Shown here piece by piece: positions 1 through 8,463 of a stretch of DNA of 64,000 nt. Position numbers and translations under genes: made by a program. Location of the stretch: assembly GCF_006715285.1 (NCBI RefSeq), contig NZ_VFMX01000001.1:2542001-2606000 (forward strand). The letters are read 5' to 3'. Numbering within the stretch: the stretch's first letter is position 1; every line of letters starts with the position of its first letter. Source of the DNA: Arthrobacter sp. SLBN-83 (GTDB taxonomy: Bacteria; Actinomycetota; Actinomycetes; Actinomycetales; Micrococcaceae). The notes under the pieces are model-generated. The model worked only from the letters and a program-made list of their open reading frames with translations, was not told where the DNA came from and did no database searches.

Positions 1-1047
1 GTACTCCGGGTGCAGCGGCAGGGCCACCTTGTACACCTTGGCCAGCGCGTAGACGGGGGAGCGGCGGGCAGCGTCGAGCCAGTCCTCCGGGATGCCCTGC
101 GCCCGCGCCTCGGCCTGGACGCGGGGGTCGTGGGGGTCCAGCAGCACGTCCATCTGGGCGTCGTAGAGGTCCTGCGGATCGGTGACGGACGCTGCTGCGG
201 TGACTGCGTCGGCGTCGTACAAAAACAGCCCCAGGTACCGCAGCCGCCCCACGCACGTCTCGGAGCAGACTGTGGGCAGGCCAACCTCCACGCGGGGGTA
301 GCAGAAGGTGCACTTCTCGGCCTTGCCGGTCTTGTGGTTGAAGTAGATCTTCTTGTACGGGCAGCCGGTGACGCACTGGCGCCAGCCGCGGCACCGGTCC
401 TGGTCCACCAGCACGATCCCGTCCTCCACCCGCTTGTAGATGGCGCCGGACGGGCAGGATGCCATGCAGGAGGGGTTCAGGCAGTGCTCGCAGATCCGGG
501 GCAGGTAGAACATGAAGGTCTGCTCGTAGGCGAACTTGATCTTGTCCTCGGACTCGCGCCGGACCTTCTCCACCAGCGGGTCCAGATGCCCGTGATCCCG
601 GGAACCGCCCAGGTTGTCGTCCCAGTTGGCGGACCAAGTGATTTTGGTGTCCTCGCCGGTGATCAGGGACTTGGGCCGGGCCACGGGAAAGTCGTCGCCC
701 AAGGGGGCGTCCACCAGGGTTTTGTAGTCGTAGGTCCAGGGCTCGTAGTAGTCCTTGAGCTCAGGCTGGACGGGGCTGGCGAAGATGCCGAACAGCTTCT
801 TCACCCTGCCGCCGGCCTTCAGCGCCAGCTTGCCGCGCCGGTTCAGGGTCCAGCCGCCGTACCAGCGATCCTGGTCCTCGTAGCGGCGGGGATAGCCCTG
901 CCCGGGCCGGGTCTCCACGTTGTTGAACCACACGTATTCGGTGCCGGCCCTGTTGGTCCACGCCTGCTTGCAGGTGACGGAGCAGGTATGGCAGCCAATG
1001 CACTTGTCCAGGTTCATCACCATGCCCATCTGGGCCATCACCCGCAT
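1..1047 (-). CDS. narH: Respiratory nitrate reductase beta subunit (partial, C-terminus off the window)
   Basis: NarH is the iron-sulfur electron-transfer subunit that passes electrons from NarI to the NarG catalytic subunit on the cytoplasmic face of the membrane. The 349 visible codons show the first cluster motif near residue 16 (C-I-G-C-H-T-C-S-V-T-C-K) and later cysteine groups C-E-H-C-L-N-P-S-C and C-R-G-W-R-Q-C-V-T-G-C. The tryptophan in the last one is the NarH signature replacing a cysteine at the 3Fe-4S centre. The ATG overlaps the narG stop by one base (TGATG), so the two are translationally coupled. narJ and narI would be expected beyond the left edge. Confidence 0.96.
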   Translation of the reverse strand, partial: MRVMAQMGMVMNLDKCIGCHTCSVTCKQAWTNRAGTEYVWFNNVETRPGQGYPRRYEDQDRWYGGWTLNRRGKLALKAGGRVKKLFGIFASPVQPELKDYYEPWTYDYKTLVDAPLGDDFPVARPKSLITGEDTKITWSANWDDNLGGSRDHGHLDPLVEKVRRESEDKIKFAYEQTFMFYLPRICEHCLNPSCMASCPSGAIYKRVEDGIVLVDQDRCRGWRQCVTGCPYKKIYFNHKTGKAEKCTFCYPRVEVGLPTVCSETCVGRLRYLGLFLYDADAVTAAASVTDPQDLYDAQMDVLLDPHDPRVQAEARAQGIPEDWLDAARRSPVYALAKVYKVALPLHPEY

Positions 1048-4000
1048 CAGTACTGCACCTCCTGCGACCGGCGGCGGACGGTGGCCACCATGTCGCGCTG
1101 GTTTCCTGTGGGTCCGAGATAGTTGAAGGCGTACGCCAGCTGGGCGTAGCCCCCGGCCAGGTGCGATGGTTTCACCAGCAGTCGGGTCACCGAGTTGTGG
1201 ATGCCGCCGCGCCGCCCGGTGGCCTCGGACTTGGGCACGTCGATGGTGCGTTCCTGGGCGTGGTGGACGTACACCACGCCTGCCGGCATGCGGTGGCTGA
1301 CGATGGCACGGGCCACCAGCACCCCGTTGACGTTGGTGCATTCCACCCAGTCGTTGTCGCGGACCTTGATCGCGTCGGCGTCGGCAGGGCTCATCCACAC
1401 TGTGGGTCCGCCGCGGGACAGGGAGAGCATCAGGAGGTTGTCCTGGTACTCCGAGTGGATGGACCACTTCGAGTGCGGCGTCAGGTACCGGACGGTTACC
1501 TCCATGGCGCCGTCGGAGCCGAGCCGCGGCTCGCCGAAGAGCCGGTGCATGTCCAGCGGCGGCCGGTAGATGGGCAGGTTTTCGCCGATGTCCGTGATCC
1601 AGTCGTGGTCCAGAAAGAAATGCATCCGGCCGGTGAGGGTATGGAAGGGCTTGAGCCGCTCGATGTTGATGGTGAACGGGGCGTACCGCCGCCCACCGGT
1701 CTCCGAACCGGACCATTCCGGGGACGTGATCACCGGGACCGGGCCCGCCTGGGTCTGGGCGAAGGTGATGGTCTTTTCCTCGGAACCCTCCGCCAGGTCC
1801 GCCAGTTTCTGGCCGGTGCGGACCTCCAGGTCCTTGAAGCCCTGGACGGACAGCGAACCGTTGGTGGTGCCGGAGAACGCAAGGATTGATTCGGCCATCT
1901 TCGCGTCCGTGTCCATGGCCGGCCGGCCGTCCGCAGCCCCGCCCAGCATCACGCCGTTGGCATGGCTGAGCCTGGCCACCGGCTGGGCCATGTTGTAGGT
2001 GACGTTCTTGACGGTGAAGCCCAGCCGGTCAGCGAGGGGCCCGACGGCGGCGAGTTTGTCCGCGATGGCCGTATAGTCCCGCTCCACCAGGGAAAAGACG
2101 GGCATGTTCTGCCCCGGGACTGCCGGGATGTGCGGCTCCCGCCAGTCCCGGACCCGCCCGCCGGGCTGGGCCAGCTGACCGGGGGTGTCGTGCATCAGCG
2201 GCACACTGACCAGGTCCTTCCGGACGCCCAGGTGCGTCCTCGCAAGGCGGGAGAATTCGCGGGCCAGCAGGTGGAACGTGTCGAAGTCCGTTTTGGTTTC
2301 CCAGGGCGGGTCGATCGCAGGGCTGAAAGCGTGCACGAACGGGTGCATGTCCGTGGAGGAGAGGTCGTGCTTTTCGTACCAGGTTGCGGCCGGGAATACG
2401 ACGTCGGACAGCAGCGTGGTGGAGGTCATCCGGAAGTCGGCGGAGACCAGGAGGTCCAGCTTTCCCTCCGGCGCCTCCTGGTGCCAGGCGACGTCCCGTG
2501 GCTTGAGCTCCTCTGCGCTGTCACCGCCCATGACGTTGTGGTGGGTTCCCAGCAGGTTGCGGAGGAAATACTCGTTGCCCTTGGCGGAGGAGCCGAACAG
2601 GTTGGACCGCCACAGCACCAGGGTGCGGGGCCAGTTGGCAGGGGCGTCCACGTCTTCGATGGCCGGGTTGAGGGAGCGGTTCTTGAGGGAATCGGCAATG
2701 AAGGACGGCGCATCGGCGGCAGTGCCGGCGGCGACGGCGGCCTCCGCTTCATCCGCCACGTCCAGCGGGTTGCGGTCGAACTGGGGGTAGAAGGGCATCC
2801 AGCCCAGCCGGGCGGACTGGGCGATGGCGTCCGCCGTGTGCATGCCGTCGAGCTTCCCGGTGGACAGCGGGGACTTCAGGGCGTCCGCCGAATAGCCGTC
2901 CTGCCGCCACTGGTCGGTGTGCATGTACCAGTAGCTGGTGCCGGTCATGGTCCGCGGCGGTCGGGACCAGTCCAGCGCATTGGCCAGGGACACCCAGCCG
3001 GTGACGGGCCGGGTCTTTTCCTGGCCCACATAGTGCGCCCAGCCGCCGCCGTTGCGGCCCATGCAGCCGGTAAGCATCACCAGTGCCAGCACGGCGCGGT
3101 AGGTGGTGTCGCCGTGGAACCACTGGCAGATGCCGGCGCCCATGATGATCATGGAGCGGCCCTTGGACTGCTCCGCATTGCGGGCGAACTCGCGGGCCAC
3201 CCTGATACAGGCCTGGGCCGGAACGCTGGTGATCTCCTCCTGCCAGGCCGGCGTGTAGGGGGTTGCGGGATCGTCATACCCCGCAGCCCAGTCGCCGGGC
3301 AGGCCCTCACGGCCCACGCCGTACTGGGCCAGCATCAGGTCGAACACCGTGGTGACCAGATGGCCGCCCACCTCCATGACCGGAACACCGCGGCGCAGGA
3401 TGGTGCCCTCGCCGCCTGCAGCCTCGAAACAGGGGAGCAGGATTTCGGCACTCTCGGTGGAGACTTCCTTGAGGGACAGGGCGGGCGCGATCCCTTCGAG
3501 GTCCAGGTTCCACTTGCCCTCGCCGCTTGGGGAATAGCGGAACCCCATGGACCCGTTGGGGACGGCGGCGCGGCCCGCCGCCTTGTCGTACAGGACGGTG
3601 CGGAACGCGGCATCCTCGGCCAAAGACTCACTGGGGACGTCCAGGGCGGTGAGGAATTTCGACGGCGTGAGCGCGCCGTCGTCGTTCTTCTCCAGCCTGA
3701 CCAGAAAAGGAAGATCCGTGTACTGCTTCACGTAGTCGGTGAAGAACAGCACCTGCCGGTCCACGAAGAATTCCTTCAGCATCACGTGGCCCATGGCCAT
3801 GGCGAGGGCCGCGTCCGTCCCGGCCTGGGCGGGGAGCCATTCATCGGCGAACTTGGTGTTGTCCGCATAGTCCGGGCTGACCGTGACCACCTTGGTGCCG
3901 CGGTACCGGACCTCGGTCATCCAGTGGGCGTCCGGCGTGCGCGTCACCGGAACGTTGGAACCCCACATCATCAGGTACCGGGCATCCCACCAGTCCCCGG

Positions 4001-4757
4001 ACTCGGGAACGTCGGTCTGGTCTCCGAAAACCTGGGGGCTGGCCACGGGAAGGTCCGCGTACCAGTCGTAGAAGGACGTCATCACTCCGCCGATGAGCTG
4101 GATGAAGCGGGTGCCCACCGCATGGGAGACCATGGACATGGCAGGGATGGGCGAGAAGCCCGCGCAGCGGTCCGGGCCGTAGGTCTTGATGGTGTTCACG
4201 TGGGCGGCGGCGGCGATCTCGATGGCTTCCTGCCATGACACGCGCACCAGCCCGCCCTTGCCGCGCGCCTGCTGGTAGCGGCGCCGCCGGTCCGGGTCCG
4301 CTGCCACCTCGGCGAACGCCAGCACGGGATCTCCTAGCCGGGCCTTGGCCTCCCGGTACATCTCCACCAGCACGCCCCGGGCATATGGGAAGCGCACCCG
4401 GGTAGGGGAGTAGGTGTACCAGGAAAAGGCCGCCCCGCGTGGGCAGCCCCGTGGTTCATACTCGGGACTGTCGGCCCCGACGGACGGGTAGTCCGTCTGC
4501 TGCGACTCCCACGTGATGATGCCGTCCTTGACGTACACCTTCCAGGAGCACGATCCGGTGCAGTTCACCCCGTGGGTGGACCGCACCACCTTGTCGTGGC
4601 TCCAGCGGTCGCGGTAGAAGATGTCACCCTTCCGGCCGCCCTCGCGGAACACCGCCCGTCCGTCGTCCGTCTGGTCCCACCTCGTGAAGAAACGGCCCAG
4701 CTTCAACATCGCTTCTGATGCGGGTCCATCTAACCCCGCATGGGGTCCGGCAGCCAT
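1047..4757 (-). CDS. narG: Respiratory nitrate reductase alpha subunit (Mo-bisMGD)
   Basis: Catalytic subunit reducing nitrate to nitrite with quinol-derived electrons during oxygen-limited respiration. It is 1236 aa, the usual NarG length. FS0 cluster ligands are visible as H62, C66, C70 and C105 (motif T-H-G-V-N-C-T-G-S-C, then R-G-C-P-R-G-A). The Y-A-D-L-P-V-A-S-P-Q segment contains the aspartate that ligates molybdenum in NarG proteins. The sequence closely resembles mycobacterial NarG as I know it. The ATG at 4757 is preferred over the in-frame ATG at 4709 because a TAGCTT hexamer lies exactly 6 bases upstream, as in a leaderless transcript. First gene of the nar operon, divergent from the reductase gene at 4862. 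Confidence 0.97.
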   Translation of the reverse strand: MAAGPHAGLDGPASEAMLKLGRFFTRWDQTDDGRAVFREGGRKGDIFYRDRWSHDKVVRSTHGVNCTGSCSWKVYVKDGIITWESQQTDYPSVGADSPEYEPRGCPRGAAFSWYTYSPTRVRFPYARGVLVEMYREAKARLGDPVLAFAEVAADPDRRRRYQQARGKGGLVRVSWQEAIEIAAAAHVNTIKTYGPDRCAGFSPIPAMSMVSHAVGTRFIQLIGGVMTSFYDWYADLPVASPQVFGDQTDVPESGDWWDARYLMMWGSNVPVTRTPDAHWMTEVRYRGTKVVTVSPDYADNTKFADEWLPAQAGTDAALAMAMGHVMLKEFFVDRQVLFFTDYVKQYTDLPFLVRLEKNDDGALTPSKFLTALDVPSESLAEDAAFRTVLYDKAAGRAAVPNGSMGFRYSPSGEGKWNLDLEGIAPALSLKEVSTESAEILLPCFEAAGGEGTILRRGVPVMEVGGHLVTTVFDLMLAQYGVGREGLPGDWAAGYDDPATPYTPAWQEEITSVPAQACIRVAREFARNAEQSKGRSMIIMGAGICQWFHGDTTYRAVLALVMLTGCMGRNGGGWAHYVGQEKTRPVTGWVSLANALDWSRPPRTMTGTSYWYMHTDQWRQDGYSADALKSPLSTGKLDGMHTADAIAQSARLGWMPFYPQFDRNPLDVADEAEAAVAAGTAADAPSFIADSLKNRSLNPAIEDVDAPANWPRTLVLWRSNLFGSSAKGNEYFLRNLLGTHHNVMGGDSAEELKPRDVAWHQEAPEGKLDLLVSADFRMTSTTLLSDVVFPAATWYEKHDLSSTDMHPFVHAFSPAIDPPWETKTDFDTFHLLAREFSRLARTHLGVRKDLVSVPLMHDTPGQLAQPGGRVRDWREPHIPAVPGQNMPVFSLVERDYTAIADKLAAVGPLADRLGFTVKNVTYNMAQPVARLSHANGVMLGGAADGRPAMDTDAKMAESILAFSGTTNGSLSVQGFKDLEVRTGQKLADLAEGSEEKTITFAQTQAGPVPVITSPEWSGSETGGRRYAPFTINIERLKPFHTLTGRMHFFLDHDWITDIGENLPIYRPPLDMHRLFGEPRLGSDGAMEVTVRYLTPHSKWSIHSEYQDNLLMLSLSRGGPTVWMSPADADAIKVRDNDWVECTNVNGVLVARAIVSHRMPAGVVYVHHAQERTIDVPKSEATGRRGGIHNSVTRLLVKPSHLAGGYAQLAYAFNYLGPTGNQRDMVATVRRRSQEVQY

Positions 4758-4763
4758 CCCCCC

Positions 4764-4769
4764 AAGCTA
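4764..4769 (-). promoter_or_regulatory. Putative -10 hexamer of narG, leaderless arrangement
   Basis: TAGCTT on the minus strand, 6 bases (all G) before the narG ATG. The G run abuts the ATG, too close to act as a ribosome binding site, so transcription probably begins at the start codon. No convincing -35 is seen; no FNR or NarL site was identified by eye. Confidence 0.45.
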
Positions 4770-4849
4770 GGTGGGTGTCGGAAACGTGGAACAGGGCACA
4801 AAGGCCCTGTTCAGGGCCATGTCGCTTCTGTCTGTCGGTGCCTGGCGGG

Positions 4850-4855
4850 CAGAAT
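4850..4855 (+). promoter_or_regulatory. Putative -10 hexamer of the 4862 gene
   Basis: CAGAAT, a one-mismatch version of the TAGAAT-type -10, ends 6 bases before the ATG at 4862. This is the same geometry as other leaderless candidates in the window, but the hexamer is weaker. Confidence 0.3.
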
Positions 4856-4861
4856 GGGTGC

Positions 4862-5518
4862 ATGACACGCATCGCCATCATTGGCGGCCACGGAAAAGTG
4901 GCCCTCCTCCTGTCCGAACTGCTCACCGGCGAGGGCCACTCCGTGACCTCGTTCATCCGAAACCCGGACCATGCCGGCGACGTCAGCGCCACCGGCGCCA
5001 CGCCGTCGGTCCTGGACGTGGAGAATTCCACGACGGCGGCCATCGCCCAGGCGCTCGCCGGCCATGACGCCGTGGTGTGGTCCGCCGGGGCCGGCGGCGG
5101 CAACCCGGACCGCACCTACGCGGTGGACCGTGATGCAGCCATCCGGTCCATGGATGCCGCTGCCCAGGCCGGGGTGAACCGGTACGTCATGGTGTCCTAC
5201 TTCGGCGCCGGCAAGGACCACGGGGTGCCGGAGGACAGCAGCTTCTTTGCCTACGCCGAAGCCAAGGCAGCCGCGGATGAGTACCTGCGCAGCACCGGGC
5301 TGGCGTGGACCATCCTGGGACCCGGCGCGCTGACGGACAACCCCGGGACGGGACGGATCGACGTCGACCCCTCGCCGGAAGGGGAACGGGAAACTTCCCG
5401 GGCAAACGTGGCAATCGTGGCGGCGGCCGTGCTGGACCTGCCGCAGACCGCGGGCCGGACCATCGAGTTCCGCGACGGCACCCTGCCGGTGGCCGCTGCC
5501 CTGGAACCGCGCCCGTAA
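4862..5518 (+). CDS. NAD(P)H-binding atypical short-chain dehydrogenase
   Basis: A 218-aa Rossmann-fold protein of the atypical SDR group (NAD(P)H-binding, biliverdin-reductase-B/YwnB-like). The N-terminus M-T-R-I-A-I-I-G-G-H-G-K-V-A carries the GxxGxxA dinucleotide-binding loop. A V-M-V-S-Y-F-G-A segment follows near residue 105 and a Y-A-E-A-K-A-A-A-D segment near residue 135, the position of the SDR Tyr/Lys. Substrate unknown; such proteins act on quinones, flavins or small carbonyls. The upstream frame stays open to 4718, but the ATG at 4862 matches the family N-terminus. The antiporter gene follows after 21 bases and may be cotranscribed. Confidence 0.85.
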   Translation: MTRIAIIGGHGKVALLLSELLTGEGHSVTSFIRNPDHAGDVSATGATPSVLDVENSTTAAIAQALAGHDAVVWSAGAGGGNPDRTYAVDRDAAIRSMDAAAQAGVNRYVMVSYFGAGKDHGVPEDSSFFAYAEAKAAADEYLRSTGLAWTILGPGALTDNPGTGRIDVDPSPEGERETSRANVAIVAAAVLDLPQTAGRTIEFRDGTLPVAAALEPRP

Positions 5519-5539
5519 GCGCCGGCAGGGAAGAGGCTT

Positions 5540-7111
5540 ATGGATCAGCTCGCACTAATAGTCGGACTGCTGCTGGCCACGGTGGTGGCCGTAGGCCTGG
5601 GGGACAGGCTGCGGCTGCCGTACCCGGTCCTGATGCTCCTCCTGGCGGTGGCCCTGACCTTCATTCCGGGCTTCCCGGACCTGGAGATTGAACCCGAGCT
5701 GATCCTCCCCATCTTCCTGCCGCCGCTGCTGTTCGCCACCGCCCAGCGCAGCTCCTGGGCCGTGTTCCGGGTCCGGTGGCGGACCCTGATCATGCTGGCC
5801 GTGGCCTTGGTGGTGATCAGCACCGCCGTGGTGGCCGGGGCCGCGTGGCTGATGATTCCAGGCCTCGGTATTCCCGCCGCCATTGCCCTGGGAGCCATGG
5901 TGGCCCCGCCTGATCCTGTGGCCGTGGAATCCGTCGCGGGCCGCGTGCACATGCCGCGCCGCCTGATCACCGTCCTGCAGAGCGAGGGGCTGTTCAACGA
6001 CGCGGCCGCCATCGTCATCTTCCAGGCGGCCGTGGCGGCTGCCGTGGGCGGCACCAAGGTGGGGCCCGACGTCGTCCTGCAGTTCATCGTGGGAGCGGCA
6101 CTTGCCGTCCTGGTCGGCGTCGCCATGGGCTGGCTGATCGCGCTCATCACCCGGCTGGTCACGTCCATGGTGGCCCGGAGTGCCGTGACCCTGGTGGTGC
6201 CGTTTGCAGCCTACATCCTCGCGGAGGAGGTGCATGCCTCCGGCGTCATTGCCGTGGTGGTCACCGCCTTGGAAATGCAGCGCCACGCCCGCCCGCAGGA
6301 TGCCGCTGAGCGGGTTACCCGGAACGCCTTCTGGGATGTGGTGGAGCTGCTGGCCACGGGACTGGCGTTCGGTCTGGTGGGGCTGGAAATCCGCCATGTC
6401 ATCCGGGATGAGGGGACGGAAATCTTCAGCATGATCGGGGTGTCCCTGGTGGTGTGTGTCCTGGTCTTCGCGGTCCGGTTCCTATGGCTGGGCGTCCTGG
6501 CCCTGGGAGCCAGGAAACGCCGGAACCTGCTGCAGCCCACCTCCCTGAAGGAAGTGCTCATCCTGACGTGGTGCGGAATGCGCGGCCTGGCCACCCTGGC
6601 GCTGGCCCTGGCACTGCCGCTGACCCTGGCGGAAGGCACGCCGTTCCCGGGAAGGGACTACCTGCTGGTCATCGCCTGCGCGGTGCTGCTGGCCACGCTG
6701 GTCCTTCCGGGCCTGACGCTGCCGTGGCTGATGCGGGTCCTCAAAGCCTCCGAGGACGGCACGGCTGAACGTGACGCCGTCCGGCTTCTGGCCACCAGGG
6801 CGCAGGCAGCCGCGGTGGCTGCCCTGAAACAGCACGACCTGATGACGGACCTGCCGCCGGAGAAAGTGGCGCTGGTCAAGGACAGGATGCGGCGCCTGCA
6901 CGCGGAACTGACGGACGGCAGCCTGCGGAACGAACCCTTGGCCGAGAAGCGCCAGCGGGGACGCGAGCTTGCCATCGCCGTCCAAACCATCGCACTGGAC
7001 GCGGCCAGGCAGGAAGTGGTGGCGGCGCGGAACGAGCCGGACATGGACCCGGAGGTGGCGGACAGGGTGCTGCGGCAGCTGGACCTGCGCACCATGGTCA
7101 TGCCGGAGTAA
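5540..7111 (+). CDS. Na+/H+ antiporter, CPA1 family
   Basis: A 523-aa integral membrane protein with about 12 hydrophobic segments in residues 1-410 and a charged, helical cytoplasmic tail of about 110 residues. The CPA1 ion-binding signature is visible as L-F-N-D-A-A-A-I-V-I-F near residue 155, and the later W-C-G-M-R-G-L-A-T-L-A motif near residue 345 is also typical. It exchanges external protons for cytoplasmic Na+ (or K+/Li+), giving pH and salt tolerance. The ATG has a good ribosome binding site (GAAGAGG). It is convergent with the ROK regulator, with only 28 bases between stops and no clear terminator. Confidence 0.92.
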   Translation: MDQLALIVGLLLATVVAVGLGDRLRLPYPVLMLLLAVALTFIPGFPDLEIEPELILPIFLPPLLFATAQRSSWAVFRVRWRTLIMLAVALVVISTAVVAGAAWLMIPGLGIPAAIALGAMVAPPDPVAVESVAGRVHMPRRLITVLQSEGLFNDAAAIVIFQAAVAAAVGGTKVGPDVVLQFIVGAALAVLVGVAMGWLIALITRLVTSMVARSAVTLVVPFAAYILAEEVHASGVIAVVVTALEMQRHARPQDAAERVTRNAFWDVVELLATGLAFGLVGLEIRHVIRDEGTEIFSMIGVSLVVCVLVFAVRFLWLGVLALGARKRRNLLQPTSLKEVLILTWCGMRGLATLALALALPLTLAEGTPFPGRDYLLVIACAVLLATLVLPGLTLPWLMRVLKASEDGTAERDAVRLLATRAQAAAVAALKQHDLMTDLPPEKVALVKDRMRRLHAELTDGSLRNEPLAEKRQRGRELAIAVQTIALDAARQEVVAARNEPDMDPEVADRVLRQLDLRTMVMPE

Positions 7112-7139
7112 CTGGCCCTCTGCAGGTATAGCGAAAAAC

Positions 7140-8351
7140 CTAGGCCGGAGCAGAGGTCGACACCAGCTCCAGGTCCAGGGAGTTCTTCTCCACGTAGTCC
7201 AGGGCGCAGCGCACGGCGCCCACCGTCACGATGGAATCACCCAGCGGGGACACCGCCACCCGTGCGGGGGTGGCCGTGAACTCCTTCAGGCCCTCGCTGA
7301 TTGGCGCCAGGAGGACGTCCGCTGAACCGGCCACGCCGCCGCCGATCACCACCAGTTCGGGGTTGAGCATGGTGGCCACCGTGCCCACCACCCGTGCCAT
7401 CCTGTCCGCAAGCCGGTCCAGGATGCCCAGGGCCACGGGGTCGCCTTGGGCTGCTGCGGCGAAGACCTGCTCGGCCTCCACCCGTCCTGGCCGGAAATCG
7501 CGGAGGGCCGTGGGCTTGTCCGTGGCCAGTGCCTCGGCTGCCCAGGTCCGGGCCAGGTGGGCAATGCCGTAGGTGTCACCCACGCCTTCCACCAGGTCCA
7601 GGTAGGCAAGTTCCCCGGCGCTGCCGCGGCTTCCGTGCACCAGCCGGCCACCTTCCACGATGCCAGACCCCAGCCGTTCGCTGGCCAGGATCACCACCAC
7701 GTCGTCCACCCCGGCGGCCGCCCCCTGCCACCGGTCGCCAAGGGCTGCCAGGTTGGCATCGTTCTCGAGCAGCACCGTCCATCCACGGGTCTCCTTAAGG
7801 GCCGGCCGCAGCCCGAGGTCGAACAGTCCCCAAAATTTTTGCGTGGCCACCACGTCCCCGTGCCGGTCCACTGGGGCTGCCACCCCGGCGCACACGGCCA
7901 GCACCTGTTCAGGTGCGGTCTCCGCGGAGCGCAGCGCCGCCATGGCTACGCCGTCAATAAAGGCGATGCGTTCCTTCGAACCAACGTCGCCGGCCTGGAA
8001 GGGGCGGCTGGACCGGCCCAGCGTGTTGCCCCGGAGATCGGAGACCACCACCGTGACCTTGGAGTAGCCGATGTCCATGCCCAGGACCACACCCGCCCGT
8101 TCGTTGAGCTCGAACCGGCGCGCGGGGCGGCCCTTTTGGTATCCCCCGAACTCGCGTTGGTTCTCCAGCTCCAGGATCCAGCCGCGCCGCACCAAATCCT
8201 CGCAGACGGCGATGGTGGTGGCGCGGGTCAGTCCGGTGGCCGCCATGACGTCCGTGACCGTCACGGCAGCCGAGGCGCGCATGAATTCCAGGACCGCGCC
8301 GGCGCTGACGCGCCGCAGCAACTGGGGAGTCGCGGGAACGGGTTCAGCCAT
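7140..8351 (-). CDS. ROK-family transcriptional regulator (NagC/Mlc/XylR type)
   Basis: A 403-aa protein with an N-terminal winged helix (residues about 8-65, including V-T-V-T-D-V-M-A-A-T-G-L-T-R) fused to a sugar-kinase-like ROK domain. The phosphate-1 loop reads G-M-D-I-G-Y-S-K-V and the sugar-binding aspartate lies in E-N-D-A-N-L-A. The Cys-rich zinc motif usual in ROK proteins is absent after the S-A-G-E-L-A-Y segment. The ATG at 8351 is chosen over an upstream frame because AGGAAGG sits 8 bases before it. It is divergent from the alpha-glucosidase gene, so it probably represses that gene in response to a sugar; the effector is not known. Confidence 0.88.
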   Translation of the reverse strand: MAEPVPATPQLLRRVSAGAVLEFMRASAAVTVTDVMAATGLTRATTIAVCEDLVRRGWILELENQREFGGYQKGRPARRFELNERAGVVLGMDIGYSKVTVVVSDLRGNTLGRSSRPFQAGDVGSKERIAFIDGVAMAALRSAETAPEQVLAVCAGVAAPVDRHGDVVATQKFWGLFDLGLRPALKETRGWTVLLENDANLAALGDRWQGAAAGVDDVVVILASERLGSGIVEGGRLVHGSRGSAGELAYLDLVEGVGDTYGIAHLARTWAAEALATDKPTALRDFRPGRVEAEQVFAAAAQGDPVALGILDRLADRMARVVGTVATMLNPELVVIGGGVAGSADVLLAPISEGLKEFTATPARVAVSPLGDSIVTVGAVRCALDYVEKNSLDLELVSTSAPA

Positions 8352-8463
8352 GCTGTTGACCTTCCTGTACAAAGCACCAGATAATACTTGGGAAAGTAAA
8401 TTTAGATTCAATATCAATATAGCTGCACCACGTATTAACCGCACTGAAGAAAAGGGTCAGTCC
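8352..8463. promoter_or_regulatory. Divergent control region of ROK regulator and alpha-glucosidase
   Basis: This 112-bp gap is markedly A+T-rich (about 8388-8430) against the GC-rich background. It holds stretches such as AAAGTAAATTTAGATT and AATATCAATAT. ROK repressors bind A+T-rich operators, so this is the likely operator and promoter zone. I could not define an exact palindrome or assign -10/-35 boxes with confidence. Confidence 0.45.

Noticed and set aside
10..4238. Long open frames on the + strand opposite narGH
   Set aside because: Translations are Gly/Val/His-rich antisense readings of a GC-rich gene pair; NarG and NarH on the other strand carry all expected cofactor motifs.
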